Positions 1 through 11,996 of a DNA stretch of 36,463 nucleotides are shown here, piece after piece. Where the stretch lies: positions 1 to 36,463 of the forward strand of contig JADGJH010000058.1 of the NCBI GenBank assembly GCA_027596945.1, in the 5' to 3' direction. Positions within the stretch are counted from its first letter, which is position 1. Every line of letters starts with the position of its first letter. The stretch comes from Physocladia obscura. Lineage: Eukaryota; Chytridiomycota; Chytridiomycetes; Chytridiales; Chytriomycetaceae. Under the pieces are notes generated by a model. That model made no database searches. It had not been told where the DNA came from and saw only the letters and a list, made by a program, of their open reading frames with translations. Made by a program: the position numbers and the translations under genes.

Positions 1-789
1 CTAATCAAGTGAAATCATGGGGAATTTGAAATGGACTGATTAGGCATGAAAAAGGCTATAAGAAGGCTGTTGGATTTGACTTTTGAAAACATTCTAAAAG
101 AAATAACTCTGTACCCAAAACTACTATCAAGCTTAAGGCTCACAACAATATTAAGCCTTACAACTCAAAAACAACATCTTTTTCAGCTGCCTTATTAAAC
201 AGTGTTTTCTTTATCATTTGAGTAACATAACATATTCACATAGTGACTCTCTCAGGACTTGTTATGCATACATGAGACCTCAGCTTGTGTAGATAATAAA
301 GATAACATTGTAATAATAAAAGTGATGAATAAAGCTGTACTTTTGGCGAAAAGTACTCTTGGTACAACAGCTCATGCTGCTGTAGTGGTTCTCTGTGCAA
401 TGTGCCACAATGGGCTGTAAAGATAGAAATATTTTTATTACTCATTCCTAATTGATGCTAGGAGATGCTGGAAGCCTAGAAATGGCTCTGTATTAATTCT
501 ATGCCCTTGTGACAGCATGCTGTATGTTTCACAAGTGATGGATTGATAGGCAAGTTTTTCTAAGTGCTCTGACTTTGAAAATTTACATGAAAAAATGGAA
601 AAATTGGTGTCACCTACCAGAATCTTGATTAAAGACACCGCTGGTATCACCAAAAGTGACAAATAGAGCATTTGCCACTTAGCTAAGATACCAGGTGACC
701 AATCAAGCCAAAGTGCCACCAAGACACTGGAAAAATGTATAAAAACTGTTGTTTTCTTTTCTGAAATAGTCACAACAAATCAATAAAAT

Positions 790-1157
790 TATATCATCTC
801 TAAAACTCCTTGTTACACATGGCAAATCAACAGTAGACATATCTAAAACCCAAATAGAATTGATGCCTGGGTATCTGTAAACCTTTCCTGATAAAGCAAA
901 GTCACAGCAATGTGTTGACAACTTGGTTTGATTGAATGTGCCATCTGTAGAATAGGATTCCAGAATTCCATCACATCTGATGAATGTGAGCATTGAGACA
1001 TGAGGTAATTGCTGGTATTCTCCTCAAATCATGACTTTCTTGCCCTTCATTGCATATCCACAGCATCTGATCATTTCTCAATTGTCAAATGACACTTTGT
1101 CCAAGAACACAAGGTTATATTTTGTCCAGTCCAAGGAATTAATTTCATTCCACCACC
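790..1157 (-). pseudogene. Transposase remnant, catalytic (DDE) part, Tc1/mariner-like
   Basis: Read on the minus strand from about 1157, the translation gives NLVFLDKVSFDN, then a stop, then a Gly-Lys-rich segment (GYAMKGKKVMI), a second stop, then QQLPHVSMLTFIRCDGILES, GTFNQTK and YPGINSIWVLD. These match, from memory, a fungal/oomycete Tc1-like transposase: first catalytic Asp in FLDEVSFDN, second in YPGxNSIWxLD. Both internal stops are TGA (1078-1080 and 1024-1026) at positions where the family has Arg, as expected from CGA to TGA transitions. The FLPAYCPFFNPIE-type third catalytic motif is not recognisable downstream. Non-functional remnant. Confidence 0.6.
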
Positions 1158-1457
1158 ATAAACAAGTTCAGGAAATTGCAGCTATATACATAAAGCATCC
1201 AAATACAATCCATCATTGGATCACTCAATATCAGCAAACAGGCAATATATCTCAAATCACAACAAAAGTAAATCACAAGCTCTTTGTTGTTCAAAAGGAA
1301 TAGGTACTTCAACACTTTCAAAATGGCCTGTCATCCTTGGACAAAACACAGCAAGCCTTCAAAAGTTGGAAAATTTTATTGGCTTACAGGTTACAATGGA
1401 AGTTACTTGAATGACAAGCAATGCACATCAAAGGCTCTGATGTGATGAAATATATGC
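1143..1457 (+). pseudogene. Transposase remnant, N-terminal helix-turn-helix part
   Basis: Read on the plus strand, this gives QVQEIAAIYIKHPNTIHHWI followed by TQYQQTGNISQ, a helix-turn-helix of the Tc1/mariner type. It continues through a TAG (where Trp is expected) into a linker and then LLE-stop-QAMHIKGSDVMKY. That last piece resembles the LERRAMHIKESDVMRY segment that normally lies just before the catalytic domain. The TGA at 1412-1414 again sits at an expected Arg. It points away from the catalytic half at 790-1157, so the two cannot form one reading unit in the present arrangement. Confidence 0.55.
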
Positions 1458-2026
1458 AGCATGCACTTTTGTGTTTTCTGAAGCTTGCTGGTGCAAAACT
1501 GTGTATTCAAGATCAATTGCCATGTCTGATAATAGATGCTGCAGATTTAAGAAGTCTGTCATGGTTATATGAGCTGCTTATTTGATTCTGTGGTGGTTGC
1601 TGGGGTACTGGATGCCTGGTTACATGGTGCTGAATGCCAGCAGGAATTGCAGGTGCTGCTATCAGAATCCCAGTAAATTACAATTTGGAACAAAAACAGC
1701 CATACTCATTGTTAGAATTACTTCAATGTGTTTCAAACACTGTCCCTGTTGTTAAGTGAACAAATTCACTTCTAATCCACTTGAAAGCCACTTACCTGCT
1801 CATGAATTTGAGTACTTTTTTCTTCAGTCATGCATTACTAATCTCAGATGGACTTGAATCTGAACTTCAGATTGAACTTTGTATCTGCACAGTAATAAAC
1901 TTTATTTTTGTACTTCAGATTTTCTTCAAATGACAACTTTCAAACAACTTGCTGTAAACAGTTTTTTGGTGTTATGATTGTGATTCATTTGGTTGTGTGA
2001 GTCTGTTTGTTGTTTTTTTTTCGGAG

Positions 2027-2081
2027 TTGGGAGACAATTTTTTTAAGGATGGGAGACAAATGTAAGGATGGGCGACAAGGT
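2027..2081. repeat. Short imperfect tandem repeat
   Basis: Three copies of GGGAGACAA or GGGCGACAA occur within about 50 bp. The last two are embedded in a longer unit starting AAGGATGGG. The repeat lies at the right edge of the CpG-poor region; function unknown. Confidence 0.45.
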
Positions 2082-2134
2082 AGTATATTACTAGGTTTTT
2101 CTTCACTTACTTAAATGTCTTTCTATGACACAAA

Positions 2135-3060
2135 TCAAATTTTTGCTTGTTCAAGGCTGAAAGCATCAAGAGCTATTTTGGTGGATACTTTTGTTTCTTT
2201 CAAGAGGCCCTGAATTTGCTTAAAACTTGGATGTGCTGCATCAGCCATAATCTGGAATATAATAGATTCAGAGGTAGAGATAAATGCGCCGGCCCTGTGT
2301 GTACACAAATTGAGCAGAAGAATAATAAATATATTTCTCGCAGCTTAACTGCTGCACACGAGATAACGCGACACTGATTTCTTGCTTATTGATTGAAGAA
2401 ACAGCGTCTTTGACAACAGTGACACCGATGCCTTTCTCCAATAAGTCAAGGGCTGTTTGTAGAACGCATACATGGGTTTCGATGCCAAACAGCACTGCGT
2501 GATCAATCCCTTTGCCGGTATATAGTTTGGAGCATGCTTCGCTGACGGACTCGGTATACATGGAAAAACGCGTTTTTGCAAATACATGTGCTCCAGTAAT
2601 ATCGAGTGATGGATCAGTGACACCAAGTTTATCAGGCGTTTGTTCTATTCATTGTAGCCGGGTTTAATTCGCATTAGTACAAGCTTGCAAGATTTTGCTA
2701 CCTGTTGCTATGACGGGAACGTTGAGAATGCGTGCGCTCTGGATCTGGTGTTTTTTTTTTAAGATGTGAGATTGAGTATAAAGAACATACGCACAAGTTT
2801 TTGGGCAGTTCCAATCAATGAACCATATGCGTAGATATGTGGCCTGGAGAATAAATAGCGAATGACGAGCGGAAAGTGCCACCCGGAAATTACGGTTGTG
2901 GTTTAATTGAGGATTTTAAAAACGGAAACTGAAGGCGGAAAACTTACGAAAACTTTGTCTGAATATCGCATAGGAAGAAAGCCACGCGAGATGCGCCGGT
3001 CAGGCGCAAAGCCGAAGAAGCCGCCGAAGAAACAAACCCCACAGAAGACGAAGAAGCCAT
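2135..3060 (-). CDS. Isochorismatase-family cysteine hydrolase (ISOC1/2-like)
   Basis: Five exons on the minus strand join in phase: 3060-2948, 2843-2795, 2744-2702, 2644-2350 and 2294-2135, giving 219 residues. The introns are 50-104 bp with GT-AG ends. The product matches the eukaryotic isochorismatase-domain (ISOC1/ISOC2) family in length and motifs: FFLCDIQTKF near the start, ILNVPVIATEQTPDKLG, VFAKTRFSM, and the nucleophile segment FGIETHVCVLQTALDLLEKG. The expected catalytic triad is complete (Asp32, Lys92, Cys128). The substrate is not known for this group; these proteins are assigned as hydrolases by fold. A Ser/Ala-rich N-terminus of about 25 residues could be a targeting sequence (inference). 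The start lies only 48 bp from the divergent MON2 start. The last exon borders the CpG-poor repeat and is itself nearly CpG-free. Confidence 0.9.
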
Positions 3061-3108
3061 TTTCTCAACTGATTCTTTTCCTTCTTGAATATTTCAAACT
3101 GGCCAGAA
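3061..3108. promoter_or_regulatory. 48-bp divergent intergenic region
   Basis: This is the whole space between the start codons of the isochorismatase gene (minus) and MON2 (plus). No clear TATA box is visible. Core promoters or 5' leaders of the two genes must overlap each other or reach into the opposite gene. Confidence 0.5.
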
Positions 3109-6100
3109 ATGGCTTCCACGACAACGCCAACGGGAACAGCGGGTGGAACAACAGGAACAACAGGAACAACGCCAACAACGGCAACACTTGGGTCGGTTTC
3201 GTCGGGACTAGCCGGCTTTCTTTCTGCCGAACTCACCCTTCTTGCCGCGGAAGCCAAGCGTAAACCTGCCGACGCGAATGTGAAAGACGTGCGTTGCCTT
3301 ACTTATCCCCGACACGATTCCTGTTTTTTTGTTTTTTTTTTGTTTTGCGCTTCTTATTTCGCGTTTCGTTACTCCAACCCAAATCAAAAGCAATTAAATG
3401 TCAATCGATACAGGCTGCCGAATTGCTGTTGGCTCTCATTAAGTCGCTCAAACCACCATCTTCGTCTTCGACTATAGTTTCGCCAGCGACATCTGCTTCG
3501 GATTCAATTGCCATCGGTTTGTGTCCGTTTCTGTCTAAAATTACACGCATCCCGCGTTAATCCGTCTTCCCAGAACTTGCAAAAACCGCCGATTCCGTCC
3601 GTCCGTTTATTCTCGCATGCGACTCGAAATCCAATAACGCAAAAATGTCTGCCATTGCAATTGGTTGCTTGCAACGTCTCACTATGCATCACGCCGTTCT
3701 AGAATCTTCTGTCCCGCGAGTTTTAAAGGCTATGGCTGACGTTGCGTTGATTCCAAATACCGATCAAAATTTGCAATTGAAAGTTTTGCAGACGGTTTTA
3801 CCCCTTTTGTCGGGGTATTTACACGTTGGAGGAACTGTTATTGCTGAGGTACTTAAAATACCAATCGTGATCTTTATGTGAAACTTTTTTATTTTTTGCT
3901 ACTTTCAGTCCTTGCTACTTTGCTATCGCCTTCAAGATGCGAAATCTCCTATTGTGAGCAACATTGCCTCGGCTACTTTGCGACAAATCGTTTTGCATAC
4001 TTTTGAACGTGTAAATCATGAAGACGAAGATGAAGTCGTATCAATTTCAACAGGTGCGTTATACGAAATTATTTCATACGCGTACCAAAAAATGGTTGAA
4101 AAAGTAATTAGCAAATACATTTACAGCGGAAGATTCAAAACCGTATGCAAAAGATGCGCATTCCTTGTTCAAAGATCTTTGTTTGCTTTCAATTGGAGAG
4201 CAACCGTTATATTTCAAAATTTTATCAATGCCGAAAGGATTTTGTTTGGAGTTGATTGAATCTGTATTAAGTAGTCATTGGAAGCTATTTCGAACGGTAT
4301 TTCATTGATTTTTCAATCCTTTTATTGTATTTTACCTAAAAAATAATGAAGCACGAAGATCTTCTTTCGCTTGTCAAAGAACGCGTTTGTCCCGCTCTGA
4401 TGCGATCTTTTTCAGAAACAGGAGAATTTCCAATCACACTTCGAATAATTCGGATAATTCACGCTACAATCAAATATTTTCACGAATTTTTGGTTAAAAA
4501 TTATTGCCAATATCCTAACTTTTCCTATCTATTAATAATAAAAATAACTTACTAGGTTGTTGAAACCGAAGTTTTTTTATCCTTGTATATCAGACTCCTT
4601 GAACCCGACCATGCTCCATCTTGGCTGCGCGTAATTGTTCTCGAATCAATCAAATCATTGATTGCAATAGAGTTTTTTCTTCGAAATATTTTTCAGGCGT
4701 ATGATGCGAATCCAATTGGGGGCGCAAAAATATTTTCTGAATTATTGGTGGCTGTAAGAAAAATTATTGTTGTTGAGAAGCAAGCGTGGTTAATTATTCC
4801 GCGTGATCCCACTGATATTATTGCAAATGGAATTGGAGGTTCTGGAGGCTCTGGTGGAGATAAAAGTAGCGGTGGCGGTAGTGTTGGTGACGGTGGAAGG
4901 GGTAGTGCTGTTGGAGGTGCAATCTCAACCGGTGCTGGTTTGGAGTTTCTTTGCTTGGCAGCCCAAATGGTCAAAACTCCTGTGTAAGGATGTAATTATA
5001 AGTTTTTTGTTTGTCTATGGCTCAATTTGTTTCAGGTTAGAACTTGTTGATAAAACAGATCCTCCTAATATTCCCGAAAGCTATCTCACAGCCCTATGCG
5101 TCCAATGCATTCTCAATGCCACCGAAAACCAAACTTCGGTACTTGTGCCGCGTCTCATATCTGCAACACCAAATAATGGTGGCTTCGCATTAAGCAGCAC
5201 GACATCACAGCCCCCAATCTTTCAAGACGAACTGATTTTAGGTCTCGAAATGGCTACAGCATCTCACCCAGTCATAATTGCAACCCTTGCAATCCTCCTT
5301 ATTGGAAATGTCGAACACGATCTTTACAAAGCGTCTCTACGCGCCTACGCCCAATTCACAATCCTCGTTGGCCTTCTAGGCCTCGTGCAACAACGCGATT
5401 CCCTCCTTTCAACACTTTGCCGGATCTCAGCGCCGCCAACCATCACATCTCTTTCATGCGACGCGACTGCCGTGCTGAAAGAACTCACAGGAATTGGCGC
5501 CGTGGCGGCTGGAGCCGTGCAGAATTTCGGAATTAGGATATCGCACGCGGTGACCCCCGGGGGCTTGCTAGGGGAACGGAATTTGTCTGGAGTTGTTGCG
5601 CTATGTAACGCGTGTGTGTGTTTGCAGAGTGTTTTGGACAGGGCCAGTTGGTATGTTGTGCTTGAGACTGTACAGGCTGTGGAAGCGATGCATTCTTCAG
5701 GAAAAATGGATCGACGGGAGACCGCTGCCATTGGAAGCTTTTCGATGGGTAGCGGTATTAGTGGGGGTGGGGCTATTTCTGTCGCTGCTGCTGGTGGTGG
5801 CGGTGGAAGCGTGATGGCAAATCCAGTATTGGATTCATTAAAAATGATTGAAGGTGGCCGAAAGTTGTCTTTGACAGCGTTAGCAAACGTAGCTGCAGCG
5901 CTGGCGGGCGGAAGCGGGGTCTCAGCTGGTAGTGTTGATCTAAATCTGCCACTTGCAATCAAGAATTTGTTTGAAGGGAGTATGATGATGGGTGCTGGCG
6001 AGTTGAAAGAGTTTATTGCCGCCTTGTGTGCGCTTTGTGAAAACGGGGTTGCCCTTTCGGCAGCGGCGTCTGTGAGCAGTAGTAGTGGTAGCAATACGAC

Positions 6101-9100
6101 CGATTTAAAAAAGGACAAAATTATCATTACAACCACATCCTCTTCGGACGAGAAATTATTTTGTGTAGCAAAACTACATGAAGTTGTTCTTTTGAATAAC
6201 GCAAGAATTGTGACTCCGCCAGACGAAATCTTCGAAATTGTCGTCAATTGCTTGATCGATATTGCGCATTCAGCAAACTGCACTCCTGGGATTCGAAATC
6301 AAGTCTGTGTCGTTTTTGGAGATATTTTAACTGCCTCAATTCAATCGGCGGAACAGGAAGAAGGTCGAGGGATTGTCAATGGAGCTGTTATTGAAATGAA
6401 GCTGTTGGAACCTCTTAAAAGGTTCATGCTTGTCAGTTCTGAAGACGTTGTTCCTGCAGGCGTCCCAATCAGTGGTGAATATGATAAGGTCATAAAAGGC
6501 GCATGGTTTTTGGATGTTCAAAAAACTGGACTGGAAACGGTGAAAAAGATTTTGATGTCCAGCGGGCATAACTTAGTTCATGGCTGGTTTTTGATTTTCG
6601 AAGTAATTCGAAGTGTTGTGGTTGGAGGCAAAAAAGCAGGCGCAAGTGGAAACAATATTGTTTCGACTGGTGCGTTGATGAATCTTGCTGAAGTTTCGAA
6701 TACGCTAGAAACTTCGACTACACAGCCTTCAAAAGCCGCTTTTCTCGTCAAGGCAGCTTTTCCGTCAATTCAATTAATCTGTGGCGATTTCTTGGGATCA
6801 CTAGGGCCAGAAATATTGTATGAATGCATACAAACCTTGGGATGCTTCGGTTCACAACCTGACGATATTAATATTAGTTTAACAACTATCGGACTTTTAT
6901 GGAATATCAGCGATAACATCATTACTCGTAGGCAAAAATTGGAAAAGGAAGGGAAAACAGAATCTCCTGTGCATTCAGTAGTCAGTGGTCTTGATATTTC
7001 GAGTTCAAATTCCTCGACTGCCAGTTCAAAAGCTATGTTGACCAGCCGTGAGAACCTATCTGGTCTGATAACAACCAAAGCAATGGATTCTCTGTGGATG
7101 CATCTATTGGCACATTTATCTCATCTTTGTTCAGATTTAAGACCGGAAGTTAGAAATACCGCGAACCAAACTATTTTTAAAACTATTTCAATCAATGGAA
7201 AGAGATTGAGTCTCGACGCCTGGGATGAATGCATATGGAATATTTTGTTCCCATTGCTCGAGAAAGTTAAAATCTCAAGTGAGCAAGCTGAGCATATCCA
7301 GCATATTCCTACGTCTGTTAGCGGTTCAATAAATGGCATTCCAATAAATCCACGCGATTCACCCACAAAATTCTGGAACGAAACAAAAACGCTTACATTG
7401 ACTGGAATCACAAATTTGATTGTTGGCTTCTTTCCTATTCTAATTGACTTGCCTTCTGGGTTTGAGAAAATTTGGTCATTATTTTTGGATTATATAAGAT
7501 CGTGGGCTCTTGGTGGCAGTGCTGAGGTTGCCACAGCAGCCATCAAGGGATTCAAAACATTGGTTCGATATCCTAAAGATCTTGTTGAAGCTGACGGAGT
7601 ATCTGGAAAGGTTGCGTTGAATATTCAACGCCACCTGTTAGAGCTTTGGCGAATGGCGTGGGATACTTGGGAAGGTATTGGAATAGGAATAGTCTCTGAA
7701 ACAAATGAAAACAAAAGCACTAGTAAACCACAAATAGGCACTCTTCAAAAATCAGCAAGTGGATTTGGCAGTCAATTAATTGCAGTCGAAAAACTCACTG
7801 CACTCCATGGAAGTTTCCCACAAGCCACTCTTGTTGTATACATTTCAATATTCGCTGATATTTATGATATCATATGTCCTTCATTTGGGCTTTATGAATT
7901 CAAAAAACTCGTGAATGTGTTGGGGTCGCTTCTACTATACCATACTATCTCACCACCGGGTATCACTGTCAGTAAATACAGAACTGATAACGTGACAGAT
8001 CTAGAAACTATGTCGCCAGTTCAGGAAGCTATATTTTCGCTTATAACTGGAACAAATCCTGAATTCTCTGAGATCAAAGGTTCATCAGAAATAATAATGC
8101 TGACAGTCGCTGGGTTTATCCGATTGCCATTTGTGCGAATGCAATCCATGTCCGACGAGGAAAAAGAAATTGCCCGAGTTCAGCCACAAACTGGGGGAAT
8201 GGATAAGGGATTGACCCATATGGCTCTCGCGAAACGGTCAATTCAAATTCTAGTCTCGTTATTCGAAGAGAAGGGAAGCTCGAAAAATGTCTATTCTGAC
8301 GGAATTTTTGAGTCAATTCTTTCTTGTTTGGATTTGCCGATGAGAATGAAATATGACTGTCCGAGTGCTGGCTTGAAAGACTCAACACCGTTGTGGCGGG
8401 TTGCAGCTAATGCTGCAATGACACTTGTCGTGGCAGGCTTAAAAAATGTGGAAAATTTTGTTTCAGGTGAAATTATTTGACTGATCCATTTTTTTCCTTT
8501 TTCTTATTTTTCATTTATTATTATTTCTAGAGTTACCCAAGGATATCCTGAATGGTATATACTCGCAAATTCTGGATATGTTTGACGGATTTTTACTCCC
8601 ACAAAGGTTTCTTTCGTTTCTTTTTTTCTCCTTCTCCCTCTGTTTAAATTTATATTTTCGTTCAGTTCTCCACCACCAACTATGAACCTTGATGAACTTG
8701 ATGTGGCAACAGATTTCGATATTTCAATATTTGAGACATTTGAAACAGATGTATTGTTGCATTTGGGTCAGTTGCATGTGCCTGATGAACTCATACGTGC
8801 GCATGTTGAAATAATCGCAAGGTCAAGCAAGTTATATAGGAGTCATATGAGCTCAATGGCTGATTTGTCACTTCCTACGACCTTTAAGCCACGTGGAGAT
8901 TCCGTAAGAGGCAGCATAGATATGAAATCTGCAAATGCGTTTGGAAGTGCATCGTTGACGAACGCGCGGAGAAAATCTGGAAAAGACGACGATAACTCAT
9001 TAACGCGACAATCTTTAGTAAGCAGCCCAAAACCATTTGATCAAAAGGCAAATTTGGGAACAGATGTAATGCCTTTAGGACGTGAAAAGTTTTCAAAGGC

Positions 9101-9677
9101 ATGCTTGGTTTCCATGTTTTCTCTTTGCTCCGATGAAGCCAACGGTATGTTCATTCTTTTTTTTCTTTTTTTCTCTTTTCATTCAATCAAATGTTAGATA
9201 TGAAAGAGGAACGATACAGGATTGCGACTATAGCTGCTCCGATTGTACTCGAAAAAATTCGTGAAGTAATAAAAAGTTACGCCTCGGACCGACCGCTATA
9301 TGGACGACTACCCTTACCAAGAATTCGCAGTGAAGAAATCAGCCTTGTATTGACTCATTTACGGGATCTTGAAATGCGTATAGGAATCTTGCACCATTTG
9401 ATTTCCGAGGATAAAATTCGTGAGTTTTTGCTTCTTTTTTCTTTTTCATGCGATTTATTAAAATATCTTTGTAGATCCATTGAGGTCACACATTCTCTCT
9501 GGGCGATCAGCCCATCTATTTTATCTTTATCCACAATTATGTGAACTTTTAACTGCTGTTGCAAAAGCCTACCGAGGTGGTGGAATGTCACCGGCTGAAG
9601 CTGATGAGGAAGCACTTATAGACCTTGTTAATGCCTGTTTGTCTCGAGTTGGGCGGGAAATGGGAATGGATTTTTAG
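3109..9677 (+). CDS. MON2: MON2 homologue, Golgi/endosome trafficking scaffold
   Basis: Twelve exons join in phase: 3109-3288, 3414-3516, 3574-3848, 3909-4053, 4127-4296, 4352-4492, 4556-4983, 5036-8466, 8531-8606, 8666-9144, 9198-9419 and 9475-9677, giving 1950 residues. Family-typical stretches include FLSAELTLLAAEAKRK at the N-terminus, LQLKVLQTVLPLLSGYLHVG, SNIASATLRQIVLHTFERV, and near the C-terminus HLFYLYPQLCELL. MON2 is a large helical-repeat protein related to the BIG/GBF Arf exchange factors but without a Sec7 domain; it works with a flippase and Dopey at the trans-Golgi and endosomes. No Sec7 domain is seen here. A Gly/Ser-rich insert lies at about residues 430-463, and a second Gly/Ala-rich stretch in the large exon, so the protein is longer than usual (about 1600-1720). 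The start was chosen as the first ATG before FLSAELTLL. Confidence 0.88.
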
Positions 9678-9709
9678 AAAAAAATTTCGAAAAAAAAAAG
9701 AAAGAAAAA

Positions 9710-10718
9710 ATGCTTACTTTGCGAGGTTTTCTGATTGTCATGGTATCTAAAGTTTTCTCCCTTCCGAATGTGACGGAATGCATCAAAGAAAATTGGTTCG
9801 TAAGAACTCCTGATCCTTCTGCTCCTCATGTTATACCTATCAACGGTCAGCAAGTTTTCATCAAGAATCAAAATGTAAGATGTAAATTGCTTTTTGTTTG
9901 GTTGAATTAGTTTAATTGTTTATTATAGAGCTTCTGCATTAACCTTCCGGATCCATCTTCCCAATATCTGGTTTGTATTTTAAATTAATGCTTGACTTAT
10001 ATACACTTAATAAATTTTTGCAGCATGACAATTACTATGGTGTTGGTCTACTTCCAAACATTGTAGAGGCGGAGGGATACGTTCGTGCTTTTTGCTACGG
10101 ACCGTATTTGACTCCAAATGCTCTACCGATGCCGAACGGAGCAATTTTAAGTGCACATGTGACAAAACATTTTCACAAATTTCCCAGGTTTGCTTGAAAT
10201 ATTCAAATGATGATATTACAAGATATAAATTTCTTTACATTTCTCTAACTATACAGATATTACCAAATTTATGGATTGATGGACTGCAAAATACTCAGAA
10301 TTAACTGTACACAATCCTTTCCTGGCGCATACGATGATGGCGGACAGTGTTTGTTTTGATTTTTACTGTGCAAAATAATAATAGTAATAAGCATAGTTAT
10401 AACCAATCCTTAAAAAGATGACAACGTTCCATACAGAAACTGTGGAAAAGAGCCTTACAGTGTAGGTTTCAAATTTTTGAAGTGAATAAATACAAATTTT
10501 AATGATCTTTGTAACAGGGAACAGATAAACGTCATCGAGAAGTCGGGTTGGATAAATACGTTGAAAAGGCAGGAGACGGGGAGTATTGCATGCGAATTTG
10601 TGAAGGCGGAATGGTTGATGGAGATCCTTGCAATTCAAAAACGGATGAGTTGGGATGTATGCAAGCATTTAAAATTTCGGATATTGAAGTGCCTGGATTT
10701 GATTTCTTTGACTTTTGA
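9710..10718 (+). CDS. Putative secreted fungal protein, conserved Cys pattern, function unknown
   Basis: Six exons join in phase: 9710-9874, 9929-9970, 10024-10187, 10257-10348, 10418-10461 and 10518-10718, giving 235 residues. The first 18 or so residues are hydrophobic (LRGFLIVMVSKVFS), consistent with a signal peptide. Features in order: TECIKENWFVRTPDP, SFCINLPDPSSQYL, VEAEGYVRAFCYG, YYQIYGLMDC, YDDGGQYDNVPYRNCGKEPY, EYCMRICEGG and GDPCNSKTDELGC. The even cysteine spacing suggests a disulfide-bonded extracellular protein. I recall similar uncharacterised proteins from other fungi but can name no function. The start codon is only 32 bp after the MON2 stop, so the transcripts probably overlap. 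The stop lies 9 bp from the stop of the convergent TMEM184 gene. Confidence 0.78.
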
Positions 10719-10727
10719 CTGAAGTTT

Positions 10728-11996
10728 TTACAATAGTCGCTCACTTTCCCCAGCATTATTTATATCATCGGCATTACTTAGATTTAAAGCAAACCCCAGA
10801 ACAAGCAGAACGTCATCGAATAAATCGTCGAGGCAAGCTGCGTTTACAAAGGCCTCCCAAACAGTAAAATTATTTCCTGCTAATGGTGGTATGTCTGTCT
10901 GATTCGGAATAGCGCCATACCAAGCCGATGGTCTACGTCTTCGCTCCGACCCAAATGATTCAGCCGAAGAGTTTTGCATGGACAGATTTAAATTGAGCAA
11001 ATTTTCATCTGTAACGCGCTCAATGGTCATACTTTCTCTTAGGCAAGGACTTCCACCAATAACGACAAATTCGCACCAACTGAATACCCAACAATTGACA
11101 AATGCAGAAATGCACATTTCAAAGCAAGTAAGAAAGCTTGTCATTGAATTAACAACTTCTATAGGCATCCATCCTTTGGCGAGGAAGATTGCCAGAGTGA
11201 AATTTTGAAGATACGAAATCAACAGAACAGCTTTGATTGCCAAAAATTGGTTAAATGGACGGCCAGGCGGCAGATCATGATGAACAGCAAGATAAAACGA
11301 GAGAAGTGTGAACATGCTGAGACCCATTGTCGAGGCATTCAAAAGGACAATCCAAAAATGGGCAAAATGATACGACATTGACACTTCGCAATAAAAACCG
11401 CCAGCGACAGAAACGAGCGTAATTACAATGCCAAAGCAGCGGAAAAATAGCAGTTGGCAAATTCCCAGCTTACAAAAAAGCAGAAAACGGGGATGACTTG
11501 GATTATACCTTGCGCAACACATTGGTGGCGGGAACCGCAGCTCCTTTGGGTGATTAATGAGAGATTCCCGCTGCTCAACCCAGGTGTGACCCAAGTAAGC
11601 CAAACACAGTGAGAAGAAGGAATACACGGCAAAAGCTTCATCTGTGAATGTCACTGAGATTAGTAAATGGTTAACAACAGTGTTATTGATAGTATTACAT
11701 AGGTCACGAAATAACGAAATATGAACGGCAAAAGATGGAAAGCGGTAAGAAACAAAGCCACAGAAGGCATAAGCTGGCGGCATCAAAATGATCCGGGTAA
11801 TATGTCTTTGAAGCGGAGCACGAGACCAATTACGAAAATGTAACAATAAAAGCCGCAGTGAAACAACCACCGCCGCAGCAGTAAATAAGCCAGCGGCGGC
11901 CCAGCCAAACGAAGGCCCCTTCTCATTTGGAATGCCCTGTCAAGTATCCAAAGTAAAATATTCCAAACGTTGACACACAATAACTGTCTGTCCCAT
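10728..11996 (-). CDS. TMEM184 / organic solute transporter alpha (DUF300) membrane protein
   Basis: Two exons: a 12-bp first exon (11996-11985) and a long second exon (11936-10728), separated by a 48-bp GT-AG intron, giving 406 residues. The second exon carries the DUF300/OST-alpha hallmarks: LQRHITRIILMPPAYAFCGF, then DEAFAVYSFFSLCLAYLG, and PGRPFNQFLAIKAVLLISYL. About seven hydrophobic segments are visible, beginning at WAAAGLFTAAAVVVSL, followed by a Ser/Arg-rich cytoplasmic-type tail. Family members are multi-pass membrane proteins; in fungi their substrate is not established. The tiny first exon is the least certain part. Without it the second exon has no early in-frame ATG, so a short spliced first exon is likely. 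The start faces QCR10 across 144 bp. Confidence 0.87.

Larger units (their letters stand above)
1..2134. mobile_element. Decayed repeat region, CpG-depleted, with transposase remnants
   Basis: This AT-rich stretch holds no intact gene. By eye it contains only about four CG dinucleotides (near 347, 639, 2022 and 2072), whereas TG and CA are common; the genes further right have normal CG frequency. Two pieces of a Tc1/mariner-type (IS630 superfamily) transposase are readable in opposite directions (separate entries). No terminal inverted repeats or target-site duplications were found. The remaining parts (1-790 and 1470-2134) show no family I can name. The pattern fits an old element mutated by deamination of methylated cytosine, which is an inference. 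Confidence 0.6.

Noticed and set aside
4672..4696. Possible intron at GTTTTTTCTTCG to TTTTTCAG inside MON2
   Set aside because: It would be too short, and the read-through matches the family sequence before and after.
5345..6283. Long minus-strand open frame (312 codons) opposite MON2
   Set aside because: It is antisense to the strongly supported MON2 exon, with biased composition and no recognisable domain.
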